Below, piece by piece: positions 1 through 8,468 of a stretch of DNA of 64,000 bases. Origin of the DNA: an uncultured Pelagibacteraceae bacterium. Its GTDB lineage: Bacteria; Pseudomonadota; Alphaproteobacteria; Pelagibacterales; Pelagibacteraceae. The position numbers and the translations under genes were made by a program. The stretch's first letter is position 1. Each line of letters begins with the position of its first letter. The stretch lies in the NCBI GenBank assembly GCA_902627805.1, contig CACOKN010000001.1, positions 124,001 to 188,000 on the forward strand, read 5' to 3'. Below the pieces are notes generated by a model that saw nothing but the letters and a program-made list of their open reading frames with translations, made no database searches and was not told where the DNA came from.

Positions 1-181
1 GATTACTTTTTACTGACTCGATACTCTCATCAGATGATGGATTTACTACATCCAATTTTAATTCCTCTACAAAATAATTGAGACTATCTTTTAAACTTTC
101 AGTGTGTGTTTGTATTCCTACTTTTTGAAAACTCTCATTCTCCTTTCTGGGATTTCCCTCGACTATAAGTATTTTTTTCAT
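1..181 (-). CDS. Partial CDS, possible class I glutamine amidotransferase-like protein (N-terminus only)
   Basis: Reading on the minus strand from the ATG at 181, an open frame of 60 codons runs off the window edge. It begins MKKILIVEGNPRKEN, a Rossmann-like first beta strand and turn seen in type 1 glutamine amidotransferase and related flavodoxin-like folds. The ATG overlaps the TGA of the alcohol dehydrogenase gene (ATGA, 178-181), so it is the third gene of the same operon. The catalytic Cys/His/Glu would lie outside the window, so the family call is weak. That it is a real gene is well supported by the coupling. Confidence 0.55.
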   Translation of the reverse strand, partial: MKKILIVEGNPRKENESFQKVGIQTHTESLKDSLNYFVEELKLDVVNPSSDESIESVKSN

Positions 182-1338
182 TTAAATAATTTTCCTGAGA
201 TACTATATTCGTACATCTTTTTAAAATCATCTTTATTTACTTTTTTTGGATTTCCACTGGTTGAGGGATCTTCTAATGCCATCTGAGATAATTGATCAAG
301 ATTTATTTTAGTGCAATCCATTAGATCAGATAATTTATTCGGAATGTTTAAATTACTCCTTAAATCTAATATCCATTCTAAAAAACTTTCAAAATTTTTT
401 TTTAAATCCAGATAATCACATATAGTAACTATTTTTTTTTCGATTGAAGATTTATTGAATGTCAAAACGTATGGCATAAAAATTGCATTAGATAAACCAT
501 GATGGACATTAAACTGTGAGTTAATTGGATGACTCAATGAGTGTATTGCACCTAATCCCTTCTGAAAAGCTGTAGAGCCCATAGATGAAGCAGATAATAA
601 CTTTTGTCGTGCATCAATATTTTTTCCGTCTTCAAAAGCTATTAAAAGTGAATCTTTAATTAATTTCATCCCCTCCAAAGCTATTCCATCTGCCATCGGA
701 TGAAAGTTGGGTGCACAAAACGCTTCAAGATTGTGAGCCAATGCATCCATACCTGTTGCTGCGGTTAATCGTGGAGAAAGATCTAATGTTAATAGAGGAT
801 CTAATATTACAACTGATGGTAAAATTTTTGGATGAAATATAATCTTTTTTATTCCAGTTTTTTTGTTAATAATTGCAGACGCTCTTCCTGTTTCTGATCC
901 TGTTCCAGCTGTTGTTGGTATTGCAATAATTGGAGGGATGTTCTCTATTGTAGCTCTTTTCCAGTTTTCACCGAAATCCTCAAAGTCCCAAATAGGTCTT
1001 GTTTGAGCAGACATAAAACTGATTGCTTTACCAACGTCAAGGGCACTACCTCCACCAATCGCTATAATACCATCACAATTTTTTTTTTTAAATTCAACAA
1101 CACCCTCTTCAACATTTTCACCAATCGGGTTACCGGTGAAATTAGAAAAAACCTCTAATTCGTTGAATTTTTTAAGATTATCAGAAATAATATTTTTAAT
1201 AAAAGGTAAGTTTACTAAATCTTTATCAGTAACAAATAATGGTTTAGTTACATTCAAATTTTTACAAGCCTCACTCAATTCATAAATTCTATTTTCTCCT
1301 ACCCAAACTGTTGTTGGATAATTCCAATTAATTTTCAT
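178..1338 (-). CDS. Iron-containing (type III) alcohol dehydrogenase
   Basis: 386 residues, the usual length for the Fe-ADH family. The NAD(P)-binding loop GGGSALDVGK starts at residue 95, and IPTTAGTGSE (about 140-149) is the next family block. The four metal ligands of the family are recognisable: D198 and H202 in GMDALAH, H266 in GAIHSLSH and H280 in NVHHGLSN. The enzyme should interconvert an alcohol and an aldehyde in the cytoplasm; the substrate cannot be read from sequence. It lies 8 bp after the GpsA-like gene and overlaps the next gene by 4 bp, so all three are probably one transcript. Phosphonate- and polyol-related Fe-ADHs are alternatives I cannot separate. Confidence 0.85.
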   Translation of the reverse strand: MKINWNYPTTVWVGENRIYELSEACKNLNVTKPLFVTDKDLVNLPFIKNIISDNLKKFNELEVFSNFTGNPIGENVEEGVVEFKKKNCDGIIAIGGGSALDVGKAISFMSAQTRPIWDFEDFGENWKRATIENIPPIIAIPTTAGTGSETGRASAIINKKTGIKKIIFHPKILPSVVILDPLLTLDLSPRLTAATGMDALAHNLEAFCAPNFHPMADGIALEGMKLIKDSLLIAFEDGKNIDARQKLLSASSMGSTAFQKGLGAIHSLSHPINSQFNVHHGLSNAIFMPYVLTFNKSSIEKKIVTICDYLDLKKNFESFLEWILDLRSNLNIPNKLSDLMDCTKINLDQLSQMALEDPSTSGNPKKVNKDDFKKMYEYSISGKLFK

Positions 1339-1346
1339 AAATATAA

Positions 1347-2306
1347 TTAATTAATCTTTAGTTTTTTATTTTTTAAGATTGCTTTTAATAAATTCATCAT
1401 CAAGGGAATATTTTTTTTACTGATTTTCTTTAAGATAAAAGGAGCAATTTCTCTAGCAAGCTGCTCACCTTCAACAGTATCTTTGAACATAAATTTTTTT
1501 TTTGCTGATTTAAATGTATATCCTCTACCTAAATAACTACCCATTTTACTATTTCTTCCACCGGCAGCACTAACATACAAATCTCCAACACCTGCTAAAC
1601 TTAAAATTGTCTCTTCTTTGCCTTTAAAATATTTTACAAAATATTTGATCTCATTCATTGATTTTTGAAATAAATTTGATGACGTATTTAAATTTTGTCC
1701 AGCCCCTATTATCATAGAATATATATTTTTTATTGCTGAACTAACCTCAATACCAACAACATCTTTTGAATATTCTATTAAATAATAATTGGTAGATATA
1801 TATCTACCAATATCTTTTGCAGCCTTAATATTTTGATTTGCAATAATAACACTTGTTTTTTTTTTTCTTGCCAGTTCTTTAGCTAAACAAGGACCTTTTA
1901 AGACAGAAATATTTCTTAAGTTATAGATTTTTTTTAATTGGTCAGAAATTGTAAATATTTTATTTAGTTTCTTGTCATATTTTAAACCTTTGGTCAAAAC
2001 TAATATTGGAGCTTTTACCTTTAGTCTTTTTAACTCTTCACCTATGAAGTTTATTCCAGACAAACTCAAAGCTACAACTATCAAATCAAATTTTTCTATT
2101 AATAAATTTTTAGAAAAGTTTTTAAATCTTACCTTTTTTGGAAGTTTTACTTTGAGTGAAGAATGATATTTATATTTTGAAGATAAGTCTTTAATAAATC
2201 TTTTGCTATAAGGCTCGGTTATTGTAACTCTATTATTATTATCTATACAAGGAAATGTAAAAGCTGAACCCATGGCGCCACCACCTATGATCAAGATATT
2301 TTTCAT
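1347..2306 (-). CDS. GpsA-like NAD(P)-dependent glycerol-3-phosphate dehydrogenase family protein
   Basis: 319 residues with the GpsA layout: Rossmann motif GGGAMG at 8-13, the TKG loop with K106, the catalytic-type K193 in SAIKNIYSMI, D242 in LAGVGDLYVS, and the R251-N252 pair that binds the phosphate of glycerol 3-phosphate. It would reduce dihydroxyacetone phosphate or a similar phosphorylated ketone in the cytoplasm. The context is an operon with an Fe-type alcohol dehydrogenase rather than with phospholipid genes, so this may be a paralogue for another metabolite and not the housekeeping gpsA. The start at 2306 is the only ATG before the glycine loop. Confidence 0.8.
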   Translation of the reverse strand: MKNILIIGGGAMGSAFTFPCIDNNNRVTITEPYSKRFIKDLSSKYKYHSSLKVKLPKKVRFKNFSKNLLIEKFDLIVVALSLSGINFIGEELKRLKVKAPILVLTKGLKYDKKLNKIFTISDQLKKIYNLRNISVLKGPCLAKELARKKKTSVIIANQNIKAAKDIGRYISTNYYLIEYSKDVVGIEVSSAIKNIYSMIIGAGQNLNTSSNLFQKSMNEIKYFVKYFKGKEETILSLAGVGDLYVSAAGGRNSKMGSYLGRGYTFKSAKKKFMFKDTVEGEQLAREIAPFILKKISKKNIPLMMNLLKAILKNKKLKIN

Positions 2307-2384
2307 AACTAATAATTATTTTATTGTAATTGTGGCCATTTTGTTAGTAAAATACATTTAAAAATTATTTATTTTTATAATTTA

Positions 2385-3716
2385 ATGACAAAAGTAGCGA
2401 TTATTGGTGCAGGGCCTTGTGGCTTATCAATGTTGAGAGCCTTTGAACTAGCGGAAAAAAATGGTGAAAAAATACCTGAGGTAGTTTGTTTTGAGAAACA
2501 AGAAACTTGGGGAGGATTATGGAATTATAGTTGGAGAACAGGTTCTGATCAGTATGGTGATCCAGTTCCAAATAGTATGTACAGATATCTTTGGTCGAAT
2601 GGACCAAAAGAATGTTTAGAATTTGCAGATTACTCCTTTGATGAACATTTTGGAAAACCGATACCATCTTTTCCACCTAGAGAAGTATTATTTGATTATA
2701 TTGTTGGGAGAGTAAGTAAAGGAAATTTAAAAAATAAGATTAAATTTAATACTAGAGTTGTTAATACAATTTTTAAAGACGATAAGTTTGAGCTGAGTTA
2801 TCAAGATAAAGTTAATAATAAAATTTTAAAAGATAATTTTGATTATGTGGTGGTTTCTACGGGTCATTTTTCGGTTCCATTTATTCCAGAGTATGAAGGA
2901 ATGAGTTCTTTTCCAGGAAGAATTATGCACTCACATGATTTTAGAGATGCAGAGGAATTTAGAGATAAAAATGTTATAGTGCTAGGTAGTAGCTATTCAG
3001 CAGAGGATATTGCTCTTCAGTGTAATAAATACGGAGCCAAGAGTGTTACGATTGGTTACAGACATAATCCGATGGGATTTAAATGGCCCGATGGTATGAA
3101 AGAAGTTCATTATCTAGATAAATTAGTTGGAAAAAAAGCAATATTTAAAGATGGAACTGAGCAAGAAGCTGATGTTGTAATTTTATGCACTGGTTATCTA
3201 CACCATTTTCCTTTTTTAGAAGAGAATTTACAATTAAAAACTAGAAACAGGTTATATCCACCAAAATTATTTAAAGGAGTGGTTTGGCAAGATAATCACA
3301 AACTTTTATATCTTGGAATGCAAGATCAATTCCATACGTTTAATATGTTTGATTGCCAAGCTTGGTACGCAAGAGATGTGATTATGAATAAGATTAAAAT
3401 ACCTGATGAAAGTGAAGTTACAAAAGATATTGATAAGTGGGTCGCAATGGAGGAAAAACTAGAAAATCCTGATCAAATGATTGATTTTCAAACTGAGTAT
3501 ACAAAAGAGCTTCATGAAATGTCTGATTATCCAAAAATTGATTTTGAGTTAATAAGAAAACACTTTAAGGAGTGGGAACATCACAAAGTTGAGGATATTT
3601 CAACTTACAGAAATAAATCTTTTTCATCACCTGTAACTGGCTCCATTGCTCCAATACATCATACTCCATGGGCAACTGCTATGGATGACTCTTCAAAAAC
3701 TTTTTTAGATAAATAG
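2385..3716 (+). CDS. tmm: Trimethylamine monooxygenase (flavin-containing monooxygenase)
   Basis: 443 residues, the size of bacterial Tmm. The FAD loop GAGPCG is at 8-13, followed by WGGLW, then the FMO identifying motif FPGRIMHSHDF at 176-186 and the NADPH loop GSSYSAED from G201. Tmm oxidises trimethylamine to TMAO with NADPH and oxygen. The conserved NSMYRYLWSNGPKE stretch and the short C-terminus look like marine Tmm rather than Baeyer-Villiger enzymes. It is divergent from the GpsA-like gene and convergent with the TMAO transporter (7 bp between the two stops). The neighbouring tmoXWV and tdm genes strongly support the substrate assignment. Confidence 0.92.
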   Translation: MTKVAIIGAGPCGLSMLRAFELAEKNGEKIPEVVCFEKQETWGGLWNYSWRTGSDQYGDPVPNSMYRYLWSNGPKECLEFADYSFDEHFGKPIPSFPPREVLFDYIVGRVSKGNLKNKIKFNTRVVNTIFKDDKFELSYQDKVNNKILKDNFDYVVVSTGHFSVPFIPEYEGMSSFPGRIMHSHDFRDAEEFRDKNVIVLGSSYSAEDIALQCNKYGAKSVTIGYRHNPMGFKWPDGMKEVHYLDKLVGKKAIFKDGTEQEADVVILCTGYLHHFPFLEENLQLKTRNRLYPPKLFKGVVWQDNHKLLYLGMQDQFHTFNMFDCQAWYARDVIMNKIKIPDESEVTKDIDKWVAMEEKLENPDQMIDFQTEYTKELHEMSDYPKIDFELIRKHFKEWEHHKVEDISTYRNKSFSSPVTGSIAPIHHTPWATAMDDSSKTFLDK

Positions 3717-3723
3717 TCTTAAA

Positions 3724-5883
3724 TTAATCAATACCCAAGTGTTTTTTTCTTTTTTGAACATAGGCTCTAATTAAGTTATCGAATATTAAAGCAATAAAAG
3801 CTACACAAATACCAAGCGTTAATCCAATTCCAGCACCTTTTTTATCTGACAATGCTTTTAAAATATATTGACCTAAATCTTCTGTTCCAATAAATGCTCC
3901 TATGATCACCATAAATAAAGCAAATACAATTGTCTGATTTATACCAAGCATCATATGTGGGAATGCCAAAGGAAATTCTATTTTAGTTAGTCTTTGAAAT
4001 TTATTTACACCTGACATAGTTGCTGCATCATGTAGTCCAGCTGGAACACTTCTAAGTCCCTCAATTGTATATCTTGTAGCTGGTATTGTCGCATAAACTA
4101 TAACTGCAATAAGTACAGACGTATCGGTTATGCCAAACAACATCATCACTGGAATTAAATAGACAAAAGATGGGAATGTTTGAAAAATATCACAAACACC
4201 CAACATAAAGTTTGCTGAATGTTTATTTTGAAAACATAAAGTTCCTACAGTAAACCCAATCAAACAGGAAACTATAACTCCGAAGGTCGCCATATATGTT
4301 GTAACTAAAGCTCTATCCCACCAAGGGCTAAAAGCGATAAATAAAGTTAAAGTACAAACTATCAGCGCTGAACGTAAGCCTCCGATTAGATACCCTGCGC
4401 CAACAACTAACACTATTGTAGCTATTGCAGGCATTCTTAAATAAAGTGCTCTCATAGGCTGAAGCACATCCTGTATCAACCATGTATTAAACGCTTTGAT
4501 ATATATAAAGAAGGTCTCAAAAATCCAATCTACTCCTTTATTCCAAAAATCAGCAGTTGATATTCCTTTATTGTGTGGAATTTCAAATAAATAATTAAAA
4601 GTATCTTTAAATAAAAAAGTTCCTACATAAGCGAGCACTATTCCAATAACAAATATAATACCAAAAAATAAAAAATTTTTGTTTCTTTGATAAAAGGTAA
4701 GATTTCCAAAATAATCAGTTTGTTTATTAGCCCATGCCAAAGACATCTTATCTAAAAGAATTGCAATTAAGCTAATACATAAGCCTGCTTCTAAGGCCAA
4801 TCCGATATTTAGTTGGTTCAGTGCTAATAATAAATTGAATCCTAAACCTTTTGCTCCAATAAATGCGGAAATTACTGCCATCGAAAAACACACCATGATG
4901 ACTTGATTTACCCCAATTAAAATATCTCTTCTTGCAGTTGGAATTAATACTTTAAACATTAATTGAAAATTATTACATCCACTCATTCTACCCGCTTCAA
5001 TAACCTCTGGAGGCACTGCTCTTAAACCTAGTAATGTCAATAATATCATCGGAGGTATTGCTACAACCATAGTAATAATTACTGCAGCATGATCACCTAC
5101 TCCAAAAAGAACCAACGCTGGTACCAACACAGCGTATTGTGGCATTGTCTGCATTACCAGCAATATTGGATATAAAGCTTTTTCTACACGTTTACTTTTA
5201 AAAGCTGCTATTCCTAATCCTAAACCAAAAATAAACGATAATGGAGCAGCAACTAATATAAATGAGAGGGTTTGCATAGAAGGTTTCCATTGACCAAATA
5301 CAGAAATATAAATCATTGTTAAACCTGCAAACAAAGCTAGACCTTTACCGCTTAGCTTGTATGAAAGTAGCGCTGCACCTGCTGCAACGATAGTCCAAGG
5401 TAATCCTGGTAATTCAGCCCATGGGTTTTTATCTATCCAATCCCAACTCGTAAATGCAACTATAGTTTCAAGACCGCCTAATAAAATCTCTCTTATTAAT
5501 TCTATCAAAAAAGTCATGAAAGCAGTCAAATTTCTACTTATTTGCAAAACTATCGGGCGACTTTTAAATTCTTGCGTATCTTCATTCCAAACTTCAATTG
5601 GCATCCATTCATTCATTAAGAAAAATAATGAGTCGTTAATCCAGATAGGCAACCATCCAAGTAATGGTGGCAGTCTCCAAAAGACATCAAAAGCATAATA
5701 TCTCACCTCTTTACCTAAAAAGACGTAACTGCTTTGATTTGGATCTTTTACGAATTCTGCTTGACCACGAATGAATTTGTATGTTTCAGGAACTTCGATT
5801 GCAAAACATAAAGCAAAAAATACGACTAATAAAAATAACCACTGAAATGTTTTTGGATATTTCTTTAAAAGTTCCATAATCAA
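3724..5883 (-). CDS. tmoV: TMAO ABC transporter permease, two permease domains in one chain
   Basis: 719 residues, about twice a ProW/OpuAB permease. There are two binding-protein-dependent permease domains in tandem. Each carries an EAA-type loop that contacts the ATPase: EAGRMSGCNNFQLMFKVLIP in the first half and DAATMSGVNKFQRLTKIEFP in the second. An N-terminal membrane anchor and a periplasmic region of about 100 residues come before the first domain. Its ATG overlaps the stop of the ATPase gene (ATGA, 5880-5883). The fused architecture is expected for TMAO/betaine-type importers; TMAO is assigned from the neighbouring tmm, tdm and tmoX. A choline or betaine specificity cannot be excluded from this chain alone. 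Confidence 0.85.
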   Translation of the reverse strand: MIMELLKKYPKTFQWLFLLVVFFALCFAIEVPETYKFIRGQAEFVKDPNQSSYVFLGKEVRYYAFDVFWRLPPLLGWLPIWINDSLFFLMNEWMPIEVWNEDTQEFKSRPIVLQISRNLTAFMTFLIELIREILLGGLETIVAFTSWDWIDKNPWAELPGLPWTIVAAGAALLSYKLSGKGLALFAGLTMIYISVFGQWKPSMQTLSFILVAAPLSFIFGLGLGIAAFKSKRVEKALYPILLVMQTMPQYAVLVPALVLFGVGDHAAVIITMVVAIPPMILLTLLGLRAVPPEVIEAGRMSGCNNFQLMFKVLIPTARRDILIGVNQVIMVCFSMAVISAFIGAKGLGFNLLLALNQLNIGLALEAGLCISLIAILLDKMSLAWANKQTDYFGNLTFYQRNKNFLFFGIIFVIGIVLAYVGTFLFKDTFNYLFEIPHNKGISTADFWNKGVDWIFETFFIYIKAFNTWLIQDVLQPMRALYLRMPAIATIVLVVGAGYLIGGLRSALIVCTLTLFIAFSPWWDRALVTTYMATFGVIVSCLIGFTVGTLCFQNKHSANFMLGVCDIFQTFPSFVYLIPVMMLFGITDTSVLIAVIVYATIPATRYTIEGLRSVPAGLHDAATMSGVNKFQRLTKIEFPLAFPHMMLGINQTIVFALFMVIIGAFIGTEDLGQYILKALSDKKGAGIGLTLGICVAFIALIFDNLIRAYVQKRKKHLGID

Positions 5884-6908
5884 TTATTATTCTTTCTTCC
5901 CCCAAAAACTGTATTAATTATTTTAGTTGGATTGATAGAACCCACAATTTGATCGTTATCATCTATTACAGCTACTGATTTCTCTTGAGTGAGAATTTTT
6001 TCAGCAACATTTTCTATAATTTCATCTTTTGAAACTTTTAAGTCACCTAGGTTATCTTTAGATATCTCCATGACATCTTTAATTAATAAAACTTTTTCTC
6101 TTGGTACTTCTTCAGTAAATTTTCTGACATATTCTGTAGCTGGGTTTAAAACAATATTGGCAGGTGTATCTAGTTGTTCAATTATACCATCCTTCATAAT
6201 TGCAATACGATCAGCAAGTTTTAGGGCTTCATCAAAATCATGAGTGATAAACATAATTGTTTTTTGTAATTTTTCTTGAAGTCTTAAAAACTCATCCTGC
6301 ATCTCTTTTCTAATTAATGGATCCAAAGCTGAAAAAGGTTCATCTAGAAACCAAATATCAGGCTCAACTGCTAGAGACCTTGCAATACCCACTCTTTGTT
6401 GCTGTCCTCCTGAAAGTTCTCTTGGAAAATAGTTTTCCCTGCCATCAAGACCAACTAGTTTAACCATATCCATTGCTTTGCTAATACTGTCTTTAGTCTT
6501 AACTCCTTTAATCTGAAGTGGAAAAGCTATATTTTCAACAACAGTTTTATGTGGAAGTAATGCAAAGCTTTGAAAAACCATTCCCATTTTATTTCTTCTA
6601 AGATCAATTAAGTCTTTATTATTTAATTGTAAAAGATCCTGGCCTTCTATAAAAATTTTTCCACCTGTTGCATCTGTTAATCGTGAAATACATCTTAATA
6701 AAGTTGATTTGCCTGAGCCTGATAAGCCCATAACAACTAACATCTCTCCTTTAGAAACTTCAAAGGAAGCATTATTTACGCCAACGATACAACCATTATC
6801 TTGAAAAGTTTTAGCATCAACATTACCATTTGAGTCTTGAAGCATCTTTTGAGCATTTGCTCCAAAAATTTTATAAACATTTTCACATTTGATTACTGGT
6901 TCAGACAT
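5880..6908 (-). CDS. tmoW: TMAO ABC transporter ATP-binding protein
   Basis: 342 residues, ProV/OpuAA type. The Walker A loop GLSGSGKST, the signature LSGGQQQRVG and the Walker B segment WFLDEPFSALD are intact, followed by the H-loop FITHDFDEA. The C-terminal 90 residues look like a degenerate CBS-type regulatory module (VAVIDDNDQIVGSI), as in betaine importers where it senses ionic strength. It powers import through the fused permease, with which it is translationally coupled. It is separated from the binding-protein gene by three small envelope genes, an unusual order for this family. Confidence 0.88.
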   Translation of the reverse strand: MSEPVIKCENVYKIFGANAQKMLQDSNGNVDAKTFQDNGCIVGVNNASFEVSKGEMLVVMGLSGSGKSTLLRCISRLTDATGGKIFIEGQDLLQLNNKDLIDLRRNKMGMVFQSFALLPHKTVVENIAFPLQIKGVKTKDSISKAMDMVKLVGLDGRENYFPRELSGGQQQRVGIARSLAVEPDIWFLDEPFSALDPLIRKEMQDEFLRLQEKLQKTIMFITHDFDEALKLADRIAIMKDGIIEQLDTPANIVLNPATEYVRKFTEEVPREKVLLIKDVMEISKDNLGDLKVSKDEIIENVAEKILTQEKSVAVIDDNDQIVGSINPTKIINTVFGGRKNNN

Positions 6909-6971
6909 AAATACTAAATAAGTTATATGAAATTAAGATAAAATTAAATCCATAATATTGTTACTTTCTCC

Positions 6972-7523
6972 TTAAAAATTTTTAATATAATAAACTCTTG
7001 TATCAATTCCTGTACTTAAAAAACTTAAAGCCTCTCCACTAACATTAATTGACTCGTCAACTCCAACATTATTCCCACTTACTGTAAACCCAGCAAAACA
7101 TTTATTTTTTTCCTCATCCCACTTAACAAATGTTTCATCAATTTTATTACCATTAATTGTGTAAATTTCATGTGCTCTGTAATTTAAAAAATTTGCCCCC
7201 ATAATTGCACGTTGTGGAATTAATTTTGTTGCTTTACAAACTTGTTCGTAAACTTCATCTGTTAGTTTGTAATGATCTGTGCCATCAAAAGTTACTAATA
7301 TACCCGAAGGTAGTTTAGATATTAATTCACTCAATTTTTTTTCTTTCGCAATTCTTTCCTCCTCTAGTTTCATTTTTCTAACAAGTTCGTCACCACCTCC
7401 AAACATTATGTTTAAAGCAAAAAAAGAGGATAATATAATTAGAATAATTAGTAACAAACCACCAAACTGCTTTGTAGTCTCAGGCAAATATTTTATTCTA
7501 TTAAAAAAATTTTCTTTAAACAT
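6972..7523 (-). CDS. Membrane-anchored periplasmic protein of unknown function
   Basis: 183 residues. A single membrane segment (about 22-42, GGLLLIILIILSSFFALNIM) is followed by a short charged helix and a globular region with two cysteines. I recognise no family. The gene starts directly after the stop of the MORN-repeat gene (stop and start codons adjacent at 7524/7523), so the two are coupled. It sits inside the tmo locus between the binding protein and the ATPase. The sequence gives no functional clue beyond an envelope location. Confidence 0.7.
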   Translation of the reverse strand: MFKENFFNRIKYLPETTKQFGGLLLIILIILSSFFALNIMFGGGDELVRKMKLEEERIAKEKKLSELISKLPSGILVTFDGTDHYKLTDEVYEQVCKATKLIPQRAIMGANFLNYRAHEIYTINGNKIDETFVKWDEEKNKCFAGFTVSGNNVGVDESINVSGEALSFLSTGIDTRVYYIKNF

Positions 7524-7901
7524 TTACTCTTGTAACTTTCCATTTTTCCATATTCCAGATTTTTGGGTTCCATCTGATGAGGTAAAAGTACCTTTGCCAT
7601 TCATAAATCCTTTTGCCCATTCCCCTTCATAAGTTGAGCCGTCCGGAAAAGTCAGAACACCTTCTCCACTCCATTCACTATTTTTAAACTCACCTTTATA
7701 GATGTATCCGTTGGGCCAAGTTTCAACTCCTTGGCCATTTTTCTTAGTGCCTACCCACTCACCTTCGTAAGTAGTCTTGTCAGTATAAACCCATTTTCCA
7801 AAACCATTTTCACAGTTTCCTTCTTTACATCCTGTGCTTCGCGCTAGCGCAACTGAACTAACAAAAAAGCTTAAAATAATAATATATAGATATTTTTTCA
7901 T
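7524..7901 (-). CDS. Exported MORN-repeat protein
   Basis: 125 residues with a signal peptide (MKKYLYIIILSFFVSSVALA) and then about four MORN repeats with the YEGEW / YKGEF / YEGEW pattern and G-x-G turns, roughly residues 35-120. MORN repeats form an elongated beta sheet used for protein or lipid contact; nothing catalytic is visible. Two cysteines just after the signal peptide (CKEGNC) could form a disulfide. It is co-directional and adjacent to an anchored envelope protein, which suggests a joint periplasmic role. A direct link to TMAO uptake is not shown. Confidence 0.8.
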   Translation of the reverse strand: MKKYLYIIILSFFVSSVALARSTGCKEGNCENGFGKWVYTDKTTYEGEWVGTKKNGQGVETWPNGYIYKGEFKNSEWSGEGVLTFPDGSTYEGEWAKGFMNGKGTFTSSDGTQKSGIWKNGKLQE

Positions 7902-7935
7902 AATATTATTTTACACAAAATTAATTTAAAAAAAA

Positions 7936-8397
7936 TTATACTTTTTTGTCCTCTTTATTGCATGAATAAATAGAAATATATTTTTCAGAGTTTTCACTTT
8001 TTATATTTTTTGTTATTTCATGAATTAATTCACCTGTTTTTCTAGTAATAATACCAGACTCAGAATAATTTTTTTTTTGATCAATTGACTTGAATAAAAC
8101 TACATCTTTATTAACTACTTTAATGTTAAGTTTTGCTGAATCTGAAAGAAATAATGATAATCCTTTAATCGAAAGTGTTTCTGGTTTTTTGGATAAAATT
8201 TTGAATTTATCTAAACCTTTCTCATTTAAATCTTTAGCTAAAAAGGTTTGATAATTATATTCTGAATTTTTAATTATTTTTTTTTCTAAATCACAAGCAA
8301 ACTCAAGATCAATATTTTCACTTATACTTACATCTTTTGCGAAAGATTGATTAAAAAATAATAGACTAATTAATATACTTAAAAAATATTTAATCAT
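7936..8397 (-). CDS. Exported protein of unknown function
   Basis: 153 residues with a clear signal peptide (MIKYFLSILISLLFFNQSFA, cleavage after AFA-like SFA). The mature part is lysine-rich, about 130 residues, with two cysteines (one near the start, one near the end) that might pair. I recognise no family. It lies immediately downstream of the tmoX terminator and is the first of three small envelope genes placed between tmoX and the transporter ATPase. The start is the first ATG, directly before the hydrophobic segment. Confidence 0.7.
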   Translation of the reverse strand: MIKYFLSILISLLFFNQSFAKDVSISENIDLEFACDLEKKIIKNSEYNYQTFLAKDLNEKGLDKFKILSKKPETLSIKGLSLFLSDSAKLNIKVVNKDVVLFKSIDQKKNYSESGIITRKTGELIHEITKNIKSENSEKYISIYSCNKEDKKV

Positions 8398-8410
8398 TTA
8401 ATTTGTACTT

Positions 8411-8445
8411 AAAAAAAATCTCCCCCAACAATGTTGGGAGAGATT
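8411..8445 (-). terminator. Intrinsic terminator after tmoX
   Basis: On the minus strand a 13-bp stem (8433-8445 with 8417-8429, one G-T wobble) closes a 3-nt loop and is followed by six T residues (complement of 8411-8416). It lies 24 bp after the tmoX stop and before the next gene, so most transcripts should end here and tmoX should be expressed above the downstream permease genes. Confidence 0.85.
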
Positions 8446-8468
8446 TAAAGATTTAGTTGCTTCAAGCC

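Noticed and set aside
7279-7632. 117-codon plus-strand frame across two small envelope genes
   Set aside because: It is opposite to two genes with signal or membrane segments and MORN repeats, and its translation has no recognisable feature.
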